Below, one piece after another: positions 16,012 through 25,034 of a DNA stretch of 64,000 nucleotides. The stretch's first letter is position 1. Each line of letters opens with the position of its first letter. A program made the position numbers and the translations under genes. This stretch comes from Roseiarcus sp963770035 (GTDB lineage: Bacteria > Pseudomonadota > Alphaproteobacteria > Rhizobiales > Beijerinckiaceae): NCBI GenBank assembly GCA_963770035.1, contig CAVYON010000026.1:124001-188000 (forward strand). The letters run 5' to 3'. The notes beneath the pieces were generated by a model, which worked only from the letters and a program-made list of their open reading frames with translations, was not told the origin of the DNA and did not search any database.

Positions 16012-16918
16012 ATGACGACCGAGCGAACCGCGCTCGCGGTCGGGATCGCGATCATCGTCGCGTCCCTGGCTGCCGCGGCCTGGGTGCTCACCGCGCCGCG
16101 TCCGATCGATCCCGAGACGGCGCGCGCGGTCTCTGAGCCCGGCGATCCCGCCGCGGGGCGGATCGTTTTCTTTCTCGCCGGCTGCGAACTCGTGCCACAT
16201 GTCGCCCGGGCAGAGCGACCCGATGCGGCTCGGCGGGGGCCAGGAGTTGAAGACGCCGTTCGGCTCCTTCTTCCCACCCAACATTTCGTCCGATCGGACC
16301 GACGGCATCGGCGCGTGGTCGGCGGTCGATTTCGCCAACGCGCTCATGGCGGGCGTTGCGCCAGATGGACGGCACCTCTATCCCGCGTTTCCCTATCCGT
16401 CCTATGCGCGGATGTCCGTCCAGGACGTGCGCGACCTGCTCGCCTTTCTGCGCACAATCCCGCCCGTTTCGGGGCGCACGTCGTCCGACACGCTGGCGTT
16501 TCCGTTCTCGATCCGCAGGGCGGTCGGCTTGTGGAAGCTTCTGTACATGCCTGCGATCCCGCACCCGATCGCGGCCGATCGCGAAACGCTCGGTCGCTAT
16601 CTCATCGAGGGGCCGGGCCATTGCGGCGAGTGCCATTCCCCCCGCAGTGCGCTCGGCGGCGTCATCGGGTCGCGCCGCCTCACGGGGGCGCCGCTGCCTG
16701 ACGGAAAGGGCAAGGCCGCGAACATCACTGCGACCGGGCTTGCGGACTGGAGCGAAAGCGATATCGCCTTCGCGCTGTCGACCGGGATGACGCCGTCGGG
16801 CGATACGCTCGGCGGCCCGATGGCGGCGGTTGTTCGCAATCTCGGGCAGGTTCCCGAAACGGACGTGGCGGCGATGGCCCATTACCTCAAGACGTTCAGG
16901 CCCGGCGGCGGATCCTGA
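16012..16918 (+). CDS. Membrane-anchored diheme c-type cytochrome (frameshift in first heme site)
   Basis: It starts 'MTTERTALAVGIAIIVASLA', an uncleaved anchor or signal. The first heme site falls at 'AGCE...CHMSPGQSDPMRLGGG', where one extra base around 16190 throws the frame; removing it restores C-x-x-C-H. The rest reads normally: 'LKTPFGSFFPPNISSD', 'DGRHLYPAFPYPSYARMS', and the second heme site 'GHCGECHSPRSALGG'. This is the architecture of the small diheme subunits associated with alcohol or gluconate dehydrogenases and of cytochrome c' partners. Repaired length is about 301 residues. It probably accepts electrons in the periplasm; the donor is unknown. Confidence 0.75.
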
Positions 16919-16927
16919 CCGACCGCC

Positions 16928-17350
16928 TCACGCTACGGCGGTCGCGGCGTCCTTGCGGATGCGGTCGATCATCGCGCGCACGCCATTCGAGCGCTGCGGG
17001 GTGAGGTGCTGCTCAAGGCCGAGCGAGCGGAACGTGGCCATGGCGTCGGTGTCGAGAATGCGCTTGGGCGTCTGATCCGAGAAAAGCGCAAGCGTGATGG
17101 CGATCAGGCCGCGTACGAGATGCGAGTCGCTGTCGCCGCGATAATGAAGCAACGTCTCGCCCGAGGGGTTTTTGCGCAGGTCCTTGTCGAGCCAGACCTG
17201 ACTGACGCAGCCGCGCACCTTGGTCTGGTCGTTGTGGGCCTCCTCGGGCAAAGGCTCGAGGTCGTGGCCAAGCTCAATCACATAGCGATAGCGGTCTTCC
17301 CATTCGTCGAGGGATGCGAAATCCTCCTGAATCGTATCGAAGTCGGTCAC
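16928..17350 (-). CDS. sufE: SufE family sulfur-acceptor protein
   Basis: The 140-residue SufE accepts persulfide sulfur from the cysteine desulfurase SufS during Fe-S cluster assembly. The active-site cysteine is in 'KVRGCVSQVW' (C48), and 'LGLEQHLTPQRSNGVRAM' near 112-129 is the C-terminal signature. It is not beside the suf operon, as is usual in alphaproteobacteria. It is convergent with the cytochrome gene, with only nine bases between stops. Confidence 0.9.
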   Translation of the reverse strand: MTDFDTIQEDFASLDEWEDRYRYVIELGHDLEPLPEEAHNDQTKVRGCVSQVWLDKDLRKNPSGETLLHYRGDSDSHLVRGLIAITLALFSDQTPKRILDTDAMATFRSLGLEQHLTPQRSNGVRAMIDRIRKDAATAVA

Positions 17351-17430
17351 CGGTCCTCACAAAGCCCCAAGGGAGGAGGCCAGTATAGCGAAGCGCGGCC
17401 GCCCATGGCCAGCGGCGTCCGCCGGCGCGA

Positions 17431-17757
17431 CTATTGCGGCGGTCGGCGCGGCGGGACGGCCCACCCCTTTGGCGCCGGATCCGGAACCCTAGGCGCTGAG
17501 ACCAGATCCTTCGCCGCCTCCGCCTCGGTCGCCTGGACCAGAGGATCGGCGAGCCCGAGCGCCACGGCCGTATCGAGCGCCCTGCGCAACTCGCCGACAC
17601 GCCTCCGGCAGTCCTCGGCGGCGCCCCGAACACAAGGCGCGAGCGGATCGCCGTCGGTCAGGGCGGCGACTTGGCTGGGGACGAGCGAGCCAAAGTCGAG
17701 CGGCATTGCGCTGTACACCAAACCCAGCCAGAAGATTGTCCGCGCGATAAATCCCAC
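17431..17757 (-). CDS. DUF5330-like small membrane protein
   Basis: The product has 108 residues. The GTG at 17757 was chosen because it has GGAGG at ideal distance and gives 'MGFIARTIFWLGLVYSAMPL', an N-terminal membrane or signal segment. A single cysteine pair follows ('APCVRGAAEDCRRR'), and the C-terminus is proline-rich. It resembles DUF5330 proteins that are restricted to Hyphomicrobiales and have no known function. It sits between sufE and the divergent quinone oxidoreductase. Confidence 0.6.
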   Translation of the reverse strand: MGFIARTIFWLGLVYSAMPLDFGSLVPSQVAALTDGDPLAPCVRGAAEDCRRRVGELRRALDTAVALGLADPLVQATEAEAAKDLVSAPRVPDPAPKGWAVPPRRPPQ

Positions 17758-18056
17758 GACTGCCTCCGATGACGCAAGGGTAGCCGCCAGACGCCAAGGA
17801 AACGTCACCAAGCACAGCAGAATTCACCCGGCGGCGGTCGCGCTTCCTTAACTAGAAAGGTCGGCGGCCAAATTCTCTTCCCGTGGCGGGGCCCGAGGCG
17901 CGGCCCGCCTGTAACCGTCCTTCGATGACTCGAGGGTGAGGGCAATGGTCGTGGCGACCTGCCTTGGCGGGCGCAGGCGAAATCCGGCTCCGCCCTTGGC
18001 TTGACCTGCGCGTGAGGGACCCCGAGAAGACGGCGATGATGCAGGAGATCGGCACG

Positions 18057-19055
18057 ATGACGGATCGGAAAATGACGATGCGAGCGGTCGCCGCGACCCG
18101 CCCCGGAGGGCCGGAGGTTCTTGTGGTCGAGACGCGTCGGCGCCCCGCGCCCGGGGCTAACGAAGTGCTGATCAAGGTCGAGGCGGCCGGCGTCAACCGG
18201 CCGGACGTTCTGCAGCGCATGGGGTTCTACGCGCCGCCGCCGGGCGTGAGCGACATTCTCGGCCTCGAGATCGCGGGATCGGTCGCTGAGCGCGGGCCCG
18301 GCGCCGCCCTATATCCGGAAGGCGCGCGGGTGACGGCGCTCGTCCCGGGCGGCGGCTACGCAGACTATTGCGTCGCGCACGAATTGAACGCCCTGCCTTG
18401 GCCTCTCGGGTTGACGGCGGTCGAGGCGGCCGCGATTCCCGAAACCTACTTCACCGTCTGGACGAATGTCTTCGACCGCGGCGCGCTCAAAGCCGGCGAG
18501 ACCCTGCTCGTTCATGGCGGGACGTCGGGGATCGGCACGACGGCGATCCAGCTCGCCAAGGCGTTCGGGGCCAAGGTGATCGCGACGGCGGGCTCCGACG
18601 AGAAGGTCGCCGAATGCATTCGGCTCGGCGCGGATGTCGGCGTCAACTACCGCACGGACGATTTTGTCGCCCAGACCTCTGCGGCCACGGGCGGGAAAGG
18701 CGCCGACGTCGTCCTCGACATGGTCGGCGGCGACTATGTCGCGCGCAACTACGCCGCCGCTGCGATGGACGGCCGTATCGTCCAGATTGCGTTCCTGCGT
18801 GGCCCATCAGCCGAGGTCGATCTTCGGCCGCTCATGCAAAAACGGCTCGTCCACACCGGTTCGACGCTTCGTCCACGCCCGCCGGCCGAGAAGGCGATCA
18901 TTGCCGAGGCCCTGCGGACTCGAGTGTGGCCGCTCATCGAGGCCGGTCGATGCAAACCCGTGATCGATTCGGTGTTCCCGCTCACGGATGTGGCCAAGGC
19001 GCATGCGCGGATGGACAGCAGCGCGCACGTCGGGAAGATTGTTTTGACGTTGTGA
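18057..19055 (+). CDS. NAD(P)H:quinone oxidoreductase, PIG3/zeta-crystallin type
   Basis: This 332-residue zinc-independent medium-chain reductase reduces quinones or activated alkenes with NADPH. Features are 'AAGVNRPDVLQRMGFYAPPPG' near 45-65, 'PETYFTVWTNVFDRG' near 128-142, and the cofactor motif 'LLVHGGTSGIGTTAIQLAKA' near 151-170. No zinc-ligand cysteine cluster is seen. The start is one of several methionines between 18036 and 18075; 18057 was picked because AGGAG lies nine bases upstream. It is monocistronic. Confidence 0.82.
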   Translation: MTDRKMTMRAVAATRPGGPEVLVVETRRRPAPGANEVLIKVEAAGVNRPDVLQRMGFYAPPPGVSDILGLEIAGSVAERGPGAALYPEGARVTALVPGGGYADYCVAHELNALPWPLGLTAVEAAAIPETYFTVWTNVFDRGALKAGETLLVHGGTSGIGTTAIQLAKAFGAKVIATAGSDEKVAECIRLGADVGVNYRTDDFVAQTSAATGGKGADVVLDMVGGDYVARNYAAAAMDGRIVQIAFLRGPSAEVDLRPLMQKRLVHTGSTLRPRPPAEKAIIAEALRTRVWPLIEAGRCKPVIDSVFPLTDVAKAHARMDSSAHVGKIVLTL

Positions 19056-19205
19056 GGCTGTTCGTGTCTTGAAAGCCCCGAGGCTTCGACTAATCTATGG
19101 CGCGGAGCGCAGTCCAGCGGAGGCGGCGCCGAAGGGAATGCAACGCTGACGCTTACGTCTCACTCGAACGCGACCCGAAATCCTGAGGGGCCTGCGGCAA
19201 GCGCT

Positions 19206-19553
19206 GTGGCGCTTGATTCCTTGTCCCGGGCCATCTTGAGCAGCCTTGAGGACGCAAAAGCGGAAAACATTGTTTCCATTGACCTTGCGGGCAAAACGAC
19301 GATCGCCGATCGAATGATCATCGCATCCGGACGATCGAGCACGCATGTGGGCGCGATCGCCGACCGGGTGGCCAAAGCGTGCCGCGAAGGCGGCTTCCCG
19401 ACCCCGAAAATCGAGGGCGTGCCAGTCTGCGATTGGGTTCTTCTGGACGCCCGGGACACGATCGTTCACATTTTCCGTCCCGACGTCCGCCAGTTTTACA
19501 ATCTCGAAAAGATCTGGGGCGCCGATAGGCCAGGTGAGGTCAGAGGGGGCTGA
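19206..19553 (+). CDS. rsfS: Ribosomal silencing factor RsfS
   Basis: It binds uL14 and blocks subunit joining when nutrients are short. The core 'LEDAKAENIVSIDLAGKTTIADRM' (split over residues 15-38) and 'CDWVLLDARDTIVHIFRPDVRQFYNLEKIW' (75-104) are diagnostic. The GTG at 19206 has no good ribosome binding site. The frame is open further upstream, and an ATG at 19138 with GAAGGG before it would fit if one base were missing near 19143, so the true N-terminus may be about 22 residues longer. It is usually preceded by nadD; here nadD lies at 60.4 kb. rlmH follows. Confidence 0.88.
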   Translation: MALDSLSRAILSSLEDAKAENIVSIDLAGKTTIADRMIIASGRSSTHVGAIADRVAKACREGGFPTPKIEGVPVCDWVLLDARDTIVHIFRPDVRQFYNLEKIWGADRPGEVRGG

Positions 19554-19575
19554 GGCCGCCGAAGCGAGGTCGAGC

Positions 19576-20058
19576 GTGCGCATCACGCTGATTTGCATCG
19601 GCCGCCTGAAGTCCGGACCGGAGCGGGAGTTGTTCGAGCGCTATTACGCGCGATTGAAGGCGATCGCGCGATCGGCGGGCGTCACGGATATCGACGTGCG
19701 TGAAATCGACGAGTCGAGGGCGCGACGGCCGGAGGATCGGCGAGAGGATGAGGCCGTCGCCCTTCAAAAGGCGCTCGGGCCCCGCGACGTCCTCGTCGCG
19801 CTGGACGAACGCGGCGAGTCGCCGAGCAGCGAGGCCTGGGCGGCCGAGATTGCTCAAGCGCGAGATTCCGGCAGCGCCGCCTATGTCGTCGTCATCGGAG
19901 GTCCGGACGGCCTGTCCGCGTCGCTGCGGATGAAGGCTCCGAGGGTGATCGGTTTCGGCGCTATGACGTGGCCGCACCAGCTTGTACGGGTCATGGCCGC
20001 CGAGCAACTCTATCGGGCGCTGTCGATTTTATCGGGTCATCCCTATCACCGCGCCTGA
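19576..20058 (+). CDS. rlmH: 23S rRNA pseudouridine-1915 N3-methyltransferase
   Basis: This SPOUT-class methyltransferase modifies pseudouridine 1915 in helix 69 of 23S rRNA. The product has 160 residues. The knot motif is 'YVVVIGGPDGLSASLRMKA' near 101-119, and 'MTWPHQLVRVMAAEQLYRA' near 128-146 is the C-terminal signature. The GTG start at 19576 follows GAGG. It is adjacent to rsfS (22-bp gap), the conserved alphaproteobacterial order. Confidence 0.92.
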   Translation: MRITLICIGRLKSGPERELFERYYARLKAIARSAGVTDIDVREIDESRARRPEDRREDEAVALQKALGPRDVLVALDERGESPSSEAWAAEIAQARDSGSAAYVVVIGGPDGLSASLRMKAPRVIGFGAMTWPHQLVRVMAAEQLYRALSILSGHPYHRA

Positions 20059-20100
20059 AGCGCCGCGATTCCGGCTAGATTTGATGATTGTGGACGCCGT

Positions 20101-21426
20101 ATGCCGGTGAATCGAACACGAAGAGTGCGAGCGCTGCGCGTCGCCGTCGTCGGCGCCGCGATCGGCTGCGCGGCTCCCGCGTTGGCGGAGCCGGCGTCCC
20201 CGGCGCCCGAGCAGCAGAAGTTCGAAAAGCAGATCGAACTGCGCGGGGTCGAGGACACCATAAAGGCCTCGGAGACCCAGCGCCGGGACATTCAATCGGA
20301 AATCGAATCGATCCGGATGGACAAGGCGCGGCTGATGGATGCGATGATCGCGACCACGGCCCGCGTGCAGCAGGCCGAGCGCGGCGTCGCCGCCGCCGAT
20401 GAGCGACTCGACAGCCTCAACGTCAAAGCCGACGCACTGAGCCGTTCGCTCGACGCCCGCCGCGGCGCGATCGTCGAGATTCTGGCCGCTGTTCAACGAA
20501 TGGGCGCAAACCCGCCGCCGGCGATCCTGATACGATCGGGCGACATGGCGGAGGCGGTGCGGGCGGCGACCTTGCTCAGCGCTATGACGGCCAATTTGAA
20601 GGCGGAGACCGAACGGCTCGCCCATGATATCGCGGACCTGTCGGCGACGCGGACGACGATCGCCGAGGAGCGGCAGCGGCATTCCGACGCCGTCGCCTCG
20701 CTGACCAACGAAAAGGCCCGTCTCTCCGCGCTTGTCGACGCGCGCGCGGAGTCCCTGGCCTCGGCGGAGGCGGCGCTCGGCTCGCAGCAGAAGCGGGCCG
20801 CGGACCTTGCCAACCAGGCCACCACGCTCAAGGACCTGCTTGCCCGGATTGACGCCGAGGAGGCTCAACGCCGCGCGCAGGAGCAGGCGGCGCGAGTCGC
20901 CGACCAACGCGTTGCGCGCGATATCGAAGCGAAGGCGGAAAAGGCGCAGGGGGTTCAACTCGTCCGCCTGCGCCCGGAAGTCGCGTTTTCCGACGTCAAG
21001 GGCCGCCTGCCGCTCCCGGTCGCCGGATCGATCCTCAAAGCCTTCGGGTCTTCTGACGGCATCGGCGGGACAGAGCGTGGAATCGTGGTCGCGACCCTTG
21101 CGGGCGCGGTCGTGTCCGCGCCGGCCGACGGCTCGGTGGTCTATTCAGGGCCTTTTAGGAGTTATGGCCGACTCTTGATAATCGACGCCGGCGAAGGATA
21201 TTATGTCCTCTTGGCGGGTATGGAACGCACATACGTCTCGCGCGGCGAGGCCGTTCTCTCCGGCGAGCCGGTCGGCGTGGTGGGCGACGGGTCGACGAGG
21301 ATGGCGGCTGCCGCCGCAGTTGGAACTGGCCAGCCCGTTCTCTATATCGAACTGAGGAAAGACGGAACGGCGATCGATCCGGGGCCGTGGTGGGCGAAGA
21401 CAGACATCGAAAAGGCGCGCGGATGA
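20101..21426 (+). CDS. EnvC-like murein hydrolase activator with degenerate LytM domain
   Basis: The 441-residue periplasmic protein has a signal peptide at 1-29, a long coiled coil at about 38-290 and a C-terminal M23/LytM fold ('VSAPADGSVVYSGPFRSYGR', 'YYVLLAGMERTYVSRGEAVL', 'YIELRKDGTAIDPGPWW'). The zinc-binding histidines of active M23 peptidases are missing: the last strand reads 'LYIELR' where active enzymes have H-x-H. It should therefore activate amidases at the septum, as E. coli EnvC does, rather than cut by itself. Its stop overlaps the start of the first S41 peptidase, suggesting coupled expression. Confidence 0.85.
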   Translation: MPVNRTRRVRALRVAVVGAAIGCAAPALAEPASPAPEQQKFEKQIELRGVEDTIKASETQRRDIQSEIESIRMDKARLMDAMIATTARVQQAERGVAAADERLDSLNVKADALSRSLDARRGAIVEILAAVQRMGANPPPAILIRSGDMAEAVRAATLLSAMTANLKAETERLAHDIADLSATRTTIAEERQRHSDAVASLTNEKARLSALVDARAESLASAEAALGSQQKRAADLANQATTLKDLLARIDAEEAQRRAQEQAARVADQRVARDIEAKAEKAQGVQLVRLRPEVAFSDVKGRLPLPVAGSILKAFGSSDGIGGTERGIVVATLAGAVVSAPADGSVVYSGPFRSYGRLLIIDAGEGYYVLLAGMERTYVSRGEAVLSGEPVGVVGDGSTRMAAAAAVGTGQPVLYIELRKDGTAIDPGPWWAKTDIEKARG

Positions 21427-22829
21427 ATCGGAATGCAGGTCTTTTGAGTTTGGGCGTCGTTTTCGGCGTCACGGTGACGCTGGCGGCCCCGCAAACGCTC
21501 GCCTACCTCAGCCCCGCCGCCTATGCTGCGGCAACCGACACCTACCGGCAGCTCAACCTGTTCGGCGACGTATTTGACAAAATCCGTAACGATTATGTCG
21601 AGAAGCCCGACAAGTCGAAGCTGATCGAGGCCGCGATCAACGGCATGCTCTCGTCCCTGGACCCGCACTCGAGCTACATGGACGCGAAAGCGTTCAGAGA
21701 CATGCAGGTCCAGACCAAGGGCGAATTCGGAGGACTTGGCATCGAGGTGACCCAGGAGGACGGCCTGATCAAGGTCGTGACGCCGATCGACGACACGCCG
21801 GCCGCAAAGGCCGGGATCCTGTCCGGCGACGTCATCACCGCGATCGACGACACTCCGACGCAGGGCCTGACCCTGGATCAGGCGGTCGAGAAAATGCGCG
21901 GCGCGATCAATTCGCCGGTCAAGCTGAAGATCGTCCGCGGCCCCAAGAAAGAGGTCAAGGACTTTACCGTCGTCCGGGACCTCATCCGTGTGCAATCGGT
22001 CCGCTCGCATGTCGAGGATGGGGACATTGGCTACATTCGCATCACGCAGTTCACCGAGCAGACGGCAGACGGTCTGAAGGAGGCGATGGAGAAGCTGAAG
22101 ACCGAGATTCCAGCCGATAAATTCAGGGGCTACATCCTCGATTTGCGCAACAATCCGGGAGGCCTGCTCGATCAGTCGATCGCCGTGGTCAATTCGTTCG
22201 TCGACCGGGGCGAAATCGTCTCGACCCGCGGACGGACGCCGGACGAGACTCAGAGGTTCGATGCCCGGCCGGGCGGCGACCTTTCGGGCGGCAAACCGCT
22301 CGTGGTGCTGATCAACGGCGGCTCCGCCTCCGCGTCCGAGATCGTCTCCGGCGCGCTGCAGGACCACAAGCGCGCGACGCTGATCGGGACGCGGTCATTC
22401 GGCAAGGGCTCGGTTCAGACGATCATGCCGCTCGGCCAGGATGGCGCGCTGCGACTGACGACCGCGCGCTACTATACGCCGTCCGGCCGATCGATCCAGG
22501 CCAAGGGTATCGAGCCTGACTACAGGGTGCTCGAGGACGTTCCTGCGGATCTCAGGGGCAAGGACGACATGAAGGGCGAAGCCTCCCTCAAGGGGCACTT
22601 GGCGAACGGCGCAGAGGATACATCGGCGTCGCAGGCCTATGTGCCGCCGGACGAGAAGGACGACAAGCAGTTGAAGGCGGCCATTGGGCTCTTGAACGGC
22701 GTGAAACCGGCTGAAACAGCCTCGGTGGACACGGACGCGGCTAAGCCAAATCCCGAGCCCGGCAAGACGGCCGGCAAAACGGACGGTTCGTCGCCGGCGG
22801 CCCCCACTGATTCCGCCAAGCCCAACTGA
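21423..22829 (+). CDS. ctpA: C-terminal processing protease CtpA, S41 family (first tandem copy)
   Basis: This periplasmic Ser/Lys protease removes C-terminal peptides and degrades envelope proteins. The product has 468 residues: signal peptide 1-37, 'GMLSSLDPHSSYMD' near 74-87, PDZ domain about 100-180 ('GLGIEVTQEDGLIKVVTPID'), and protease core with nucleophile Ser in 'NGGSASASEIVSGAL' and general-base Lys in 'RSFGKGSVQT'. The start ATG overlaps the envC-like stop (ATGA). The C-terminal tail is Pro/Lys/Asp-rich and poorly conserved. A paralogue follows 28 bases later. Confidence 0.9.
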   Translation: MNRNAGLLSLGVVFGVTVTLAAPQTLAYLSPAAYAAATDTYRQLNLFGDVFDKIRNDYVEKPDKSKLIEAAINGMLSSLDPHSSYMDAKAFRDMQVQTKGEFGGLGIEVTQEDGLIKVVTPIDDTPAAKAGILSGDVITAIDDTPTQGLTLDQAVEKMRGAINSPVKLKIVRGPKKEVKDFTVVRDLIRVQSVRSHVEDGDIGYIRITQFTEQTADGLKEAMEKLKTEIPADKFRGYILDLRNNPGGLLDQSIAVVNSFVDRGEIVSTRGRTPDETQRFDARPGGDLSGGKPLVVLINGGSASASEIVSGALQDHKRATLIGTRSFGKGSVQTIMPLGQDGALRLTTARYYTPSGRSIQAKGIEPDYRVLEDVPADLRGKDDMKGEASLKGHLANGAEDTSASQAYVPPDEKDDKQLKAAIGLLNGVKPAETASVDTDAAKPNPEPGKTAGKTDGSSPAAPTDSAKPN

Positions 22830-22857
22830 CGGTGTCCGACATCCGCCGGAGAGCGAA

Positions 22858-24177
22858 TTGAAAGCTATGTCGAAAGGGGTCACTTATCTCGTCGTCGGCG
22901 TTCTCGCCGGCGCGGCGCTCGCTGGAGCCTCGCACGGTGTGCTGAAGGCAGCCACCGCCCCCGGAAACAGCGGCGTCCCGCTGTTTGCCGAGGTCTTCGA
23001 CAAGGTCCGTAGCAACTACGCCGAGAAGCCGGACGACGACAAGCTGGTCCGGGGCGCGATCGACGGCATGCTCGCATCGCTCGATCCGCACTCGACCTAT
23101 TTCGATCCGAAGGCGCTGGAGGACTTCCAGAGCAGCATGAAAGGGGAGGAGTTCGGCGGTCTCGGGCTCGAGGTGATGATGGAGGAAGGCCTAGTCAAGG
23201 TCGTGAGCCCCATCGACGACACTCCGGCGGCTCGGGCCGGCCTCCTCTCCGGCGACCTCATCACGCGGATCGACGACACGCCCGTCAAGGGCCTGACCCT
23301 CAAGCAGGCGGTCGACAAGATGCGGGGGGCGGCGAAATCGAGCGTCCGCCTTCTCATCGAGCGGGGCGCCAACAAGGATCCCAAGGAATACACCATCGTC
23401 CGCGAGATCATTCATGTCCAGTCGGTCCGGTCGCATATCGAGAGTGGCGACATCGGCTATATCCGCATCACGCAGTTCAACCAGGAGGCCTATGAGGGAC
23501 TGCGCCGGGCGTTCGACCACTTCCGCGTCGAACCCGGCGCCGCCAAGCTCAAGGGCTACATTCTCGATCTGCGTAACAATCCTGGCGGCCTGCTCAATCA
23601 GGCGGTCGAAATCACCAACGCTTTCGTCGATGGCGGGCCGATCGTGACCACGCGTGGCCGCGACCCCGACCAGCAGCAAGGCTATAGCGCCCGGCGGGAA
23701 GTCAACTTGTCCGAAGGCAAGCCGGTGGTGGTGCTGATCAACGGCGGCTCAGCGTCGGCTTCGGAAATCGTTTCCGGCGCGCTGCAGGATCTCAAGCGGG
23801 CGACGCTCGTCGGCACGCGCTCGTTCGGCAAGGGGTCGGTGCAAACCATTCTGCCGCTCGGCGACGAGGGCGCGCTCAAGCTGACGACGGCGCGCTATTA
23901 CACGCCATCCGGGCGCTCGATTCAAGCCAGGGGCATCGAACCGGACATTGTCGTGCTGGAGAGCATCCCCGACGATCTGAAGGGCAAGGTGTCGAGCATG
24001 GGCGAAGCCTCCCTGGTCGGTCATCTCAAGAACGGCACGGAAGAGGAGAAGGGCTCCGACGCCTATGTTCCGCCGGACCGGAACAAGGACACCCAGCTCG
24101 AGGCCGCGGTCGAGCTGTTGCATGGCGCAAAGCCCGATCAGCTGAAGGCTCCCGCCGCGACCGTCACTTCGCAATGA
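22858..24177 (+). CDS. C-terminal processing protease, S41 family (second tandem copy)
   Basis: The product has 439 residues and is clearly paralogous to the preceding gene along its full length (same 'SLDPHS', PDZ, 'NGGSASASEIVSGALQD', 'RSFGKGSVQT', 'YYTPSGRSIQA' blocks). The TTG at 22858 was chosen because GGAGAG sits at correct spacing; the ATG at 22867 is the alternative. The signal segment is 'GVTYLVVGVLAGAALAGA'. Both catalytic residues are kept, so both copies should be active. Its stop overlaps the next gene, extending the envC-ctp-ctp operon. Confidence 0.88.
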   Translation: MKAMSKGVTYLVVGVLAGAALAGASHGVLKAATAPGNSGVPLFAEVFDKVRSNYAEKPDDDKLVRGAIDGMLASLDPHSTYFDPKALEDFQSSMKGEEFGGLGLEVMMEEGLVKVVSPIDDTPAARAGLLSGDLITRIDDTPVKGLTLKQAVDKMRGAAKSSVRLLIERGANKDPKEYTIVREIIHVQSVRSHIESGDIGYIRITQFNQEAYEGLRRAFDHFRVEPGAAKLKGYILDLRNNPGGLLNQAVEITNAFVDGGPIVTTRGRDPDQQQGYSARREVNLSEGKPVVVLINGGSASASEIVSGALQDLKRATLVGTRSFGKGSVQTILPLGDEGALKLTTARYYTPSGRSIQARGIEPDIVVLESIPDDLKGKVSSMGEASLVGHLKNGTEEEKGSDAYVPPDRNKDTQLEAAVELLHGAKPDQLKAPAATVTSQ

Positions 24178-24680
24178 CGCTTTTGCGGTTCGTTCTGATC
24201 GCGGCGCTTCTGGGGACGCCGGGCCTTGCAGCCGCCGACCAACCCACGGGCTGCGGCGCGTTCCGCTGGCCGCTCGAGACGGAGCTCGCCGCGCTGGTCG
24301 CAACCGGCAAGCCGACGGTGGCCAACGGCGGCGCGCTCGCCTACGCCTCGGCTCAGACGCTGCGTCTCGCGACATTCGCCGACGCAGGCTTGCCGCATGC
24401 ACCGGAGCGGGCGCCCAAAGGTGATCCGTCCTTCGCCGGCCATTTCAGTCTCGGCGCGCCGGCAAAGCCGGGGATTTACAAGATTACCCTCGCGTCCGAC
24501 GGCTGGGTCGACGTCATCGACAACGGCGTCTTCCTTCACCCGAAGGCCTTTTCCACGGTCCGCGGCTGCGAAAGCGCGCGCAAGAGCGTGAAGTTCGACC
24601 TGCCGGGCCGGCCGGTCGACGTGCAACTCAGCAACGTGAGGGATCCGAGCATCGCGGTGATCGTCACGCCAGCTGATTAG
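24174..24680 (+). CDS. Secreted hypothetical protein in the Ctp operon
   Basis: The product has 168 residues. The signal peptide is 'MTLLRFVLIAALLGTPGLAAA', followed by 'TGCGAFRWPLETELAAL' and a beta-rich body with 'GVFLHPKAFSTVRGCESARKSV'. Two cysteines (near 27 and 131) may form a disulfide. The start overlaps the second ctp stop by four bases (ATGA), so it is translationally coupled to the proteases and may be their substrate or partner; that is inference. I recall similar unnamed alphaproteobacterial proteins but no function. Confidence 0.6.
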   Translation: MTLLRFVLIAALLGTPGLAAADQPTGCGAFRWPLETELAALVATGKPTVANGGALAYASAQTLRLATFADAGLPHAPERAPKGDPSFAGHFSLGAPAKPGIYKITLASDGWVDVIDNGVFLHPKAFSTVRGCESARKSVKFDLPGRPVDVQLSNVRDPSIAVIVTPAD

Positions 24681-25034
24681 TGCGGGGGAAAATCTCCGTC
24701 TCGCAATACCAAGCCGGGTTCGAGCCGAGACCGTCAGGAACCTACAACTCGGCCGGGACCGGCCTGGCGGCCTGGTTTCGCCGCCTGTTCTGTACCTGTT
24801 CCGACCTGATAATGCGTAAATTTGCCCAGTTCCGGCCTTCGAAATTCCCTGTTCCGCAGCCGCTCCAGCGCAGCAACCGACGGGTTGCGGTGCGGGCAAC
24901 GCACTGACAAAGCGGCGCTTCTTGGATTGGCGCGCAGATCCGACCGGCAAAAAGCGCCTGCTAGCAGGCGGTTCGGATTGCCGGCGGCGAACCGAGAGTG
25001 AGGCCGGACGGCGGCGACCCGCAGGGCTTACGCG
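24681..25034. other. Gap of 354 bp, no gene; CCTGTT-rich segment and a terminator
   Basis: It separates convergent genes. The segment 24783-24860 repeats the hexamer CCTGTT several times, with CCTGTTCCG twice, as also seen at 35650-35700. It could be a remnant of an insertion-sequence end. A terminator for the podJ-like gene lies at 24949-24970. No tRNA-like cloverleaf could be drawn around GGGTTCGAGCC at 24717. Confidence 0.4.
24949..24970 (-). terminator. Intrinsic terminator of the podJ-like gene
   Basis: On the minus strand, the perfect palindrome CGCCTGCTAGCAGGCG is followed, after one base, by TTTTT. It lies 64 bases beyond the podJ-like stop codon. Confidence 0.75.

Noticed and set aside
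24700..24780. Possible tRNA around GGGTTCGAGCC
   Set aside because: A T-arm-like string is present, but no acceptor, D or anticodon stems can be paired at normal distances.
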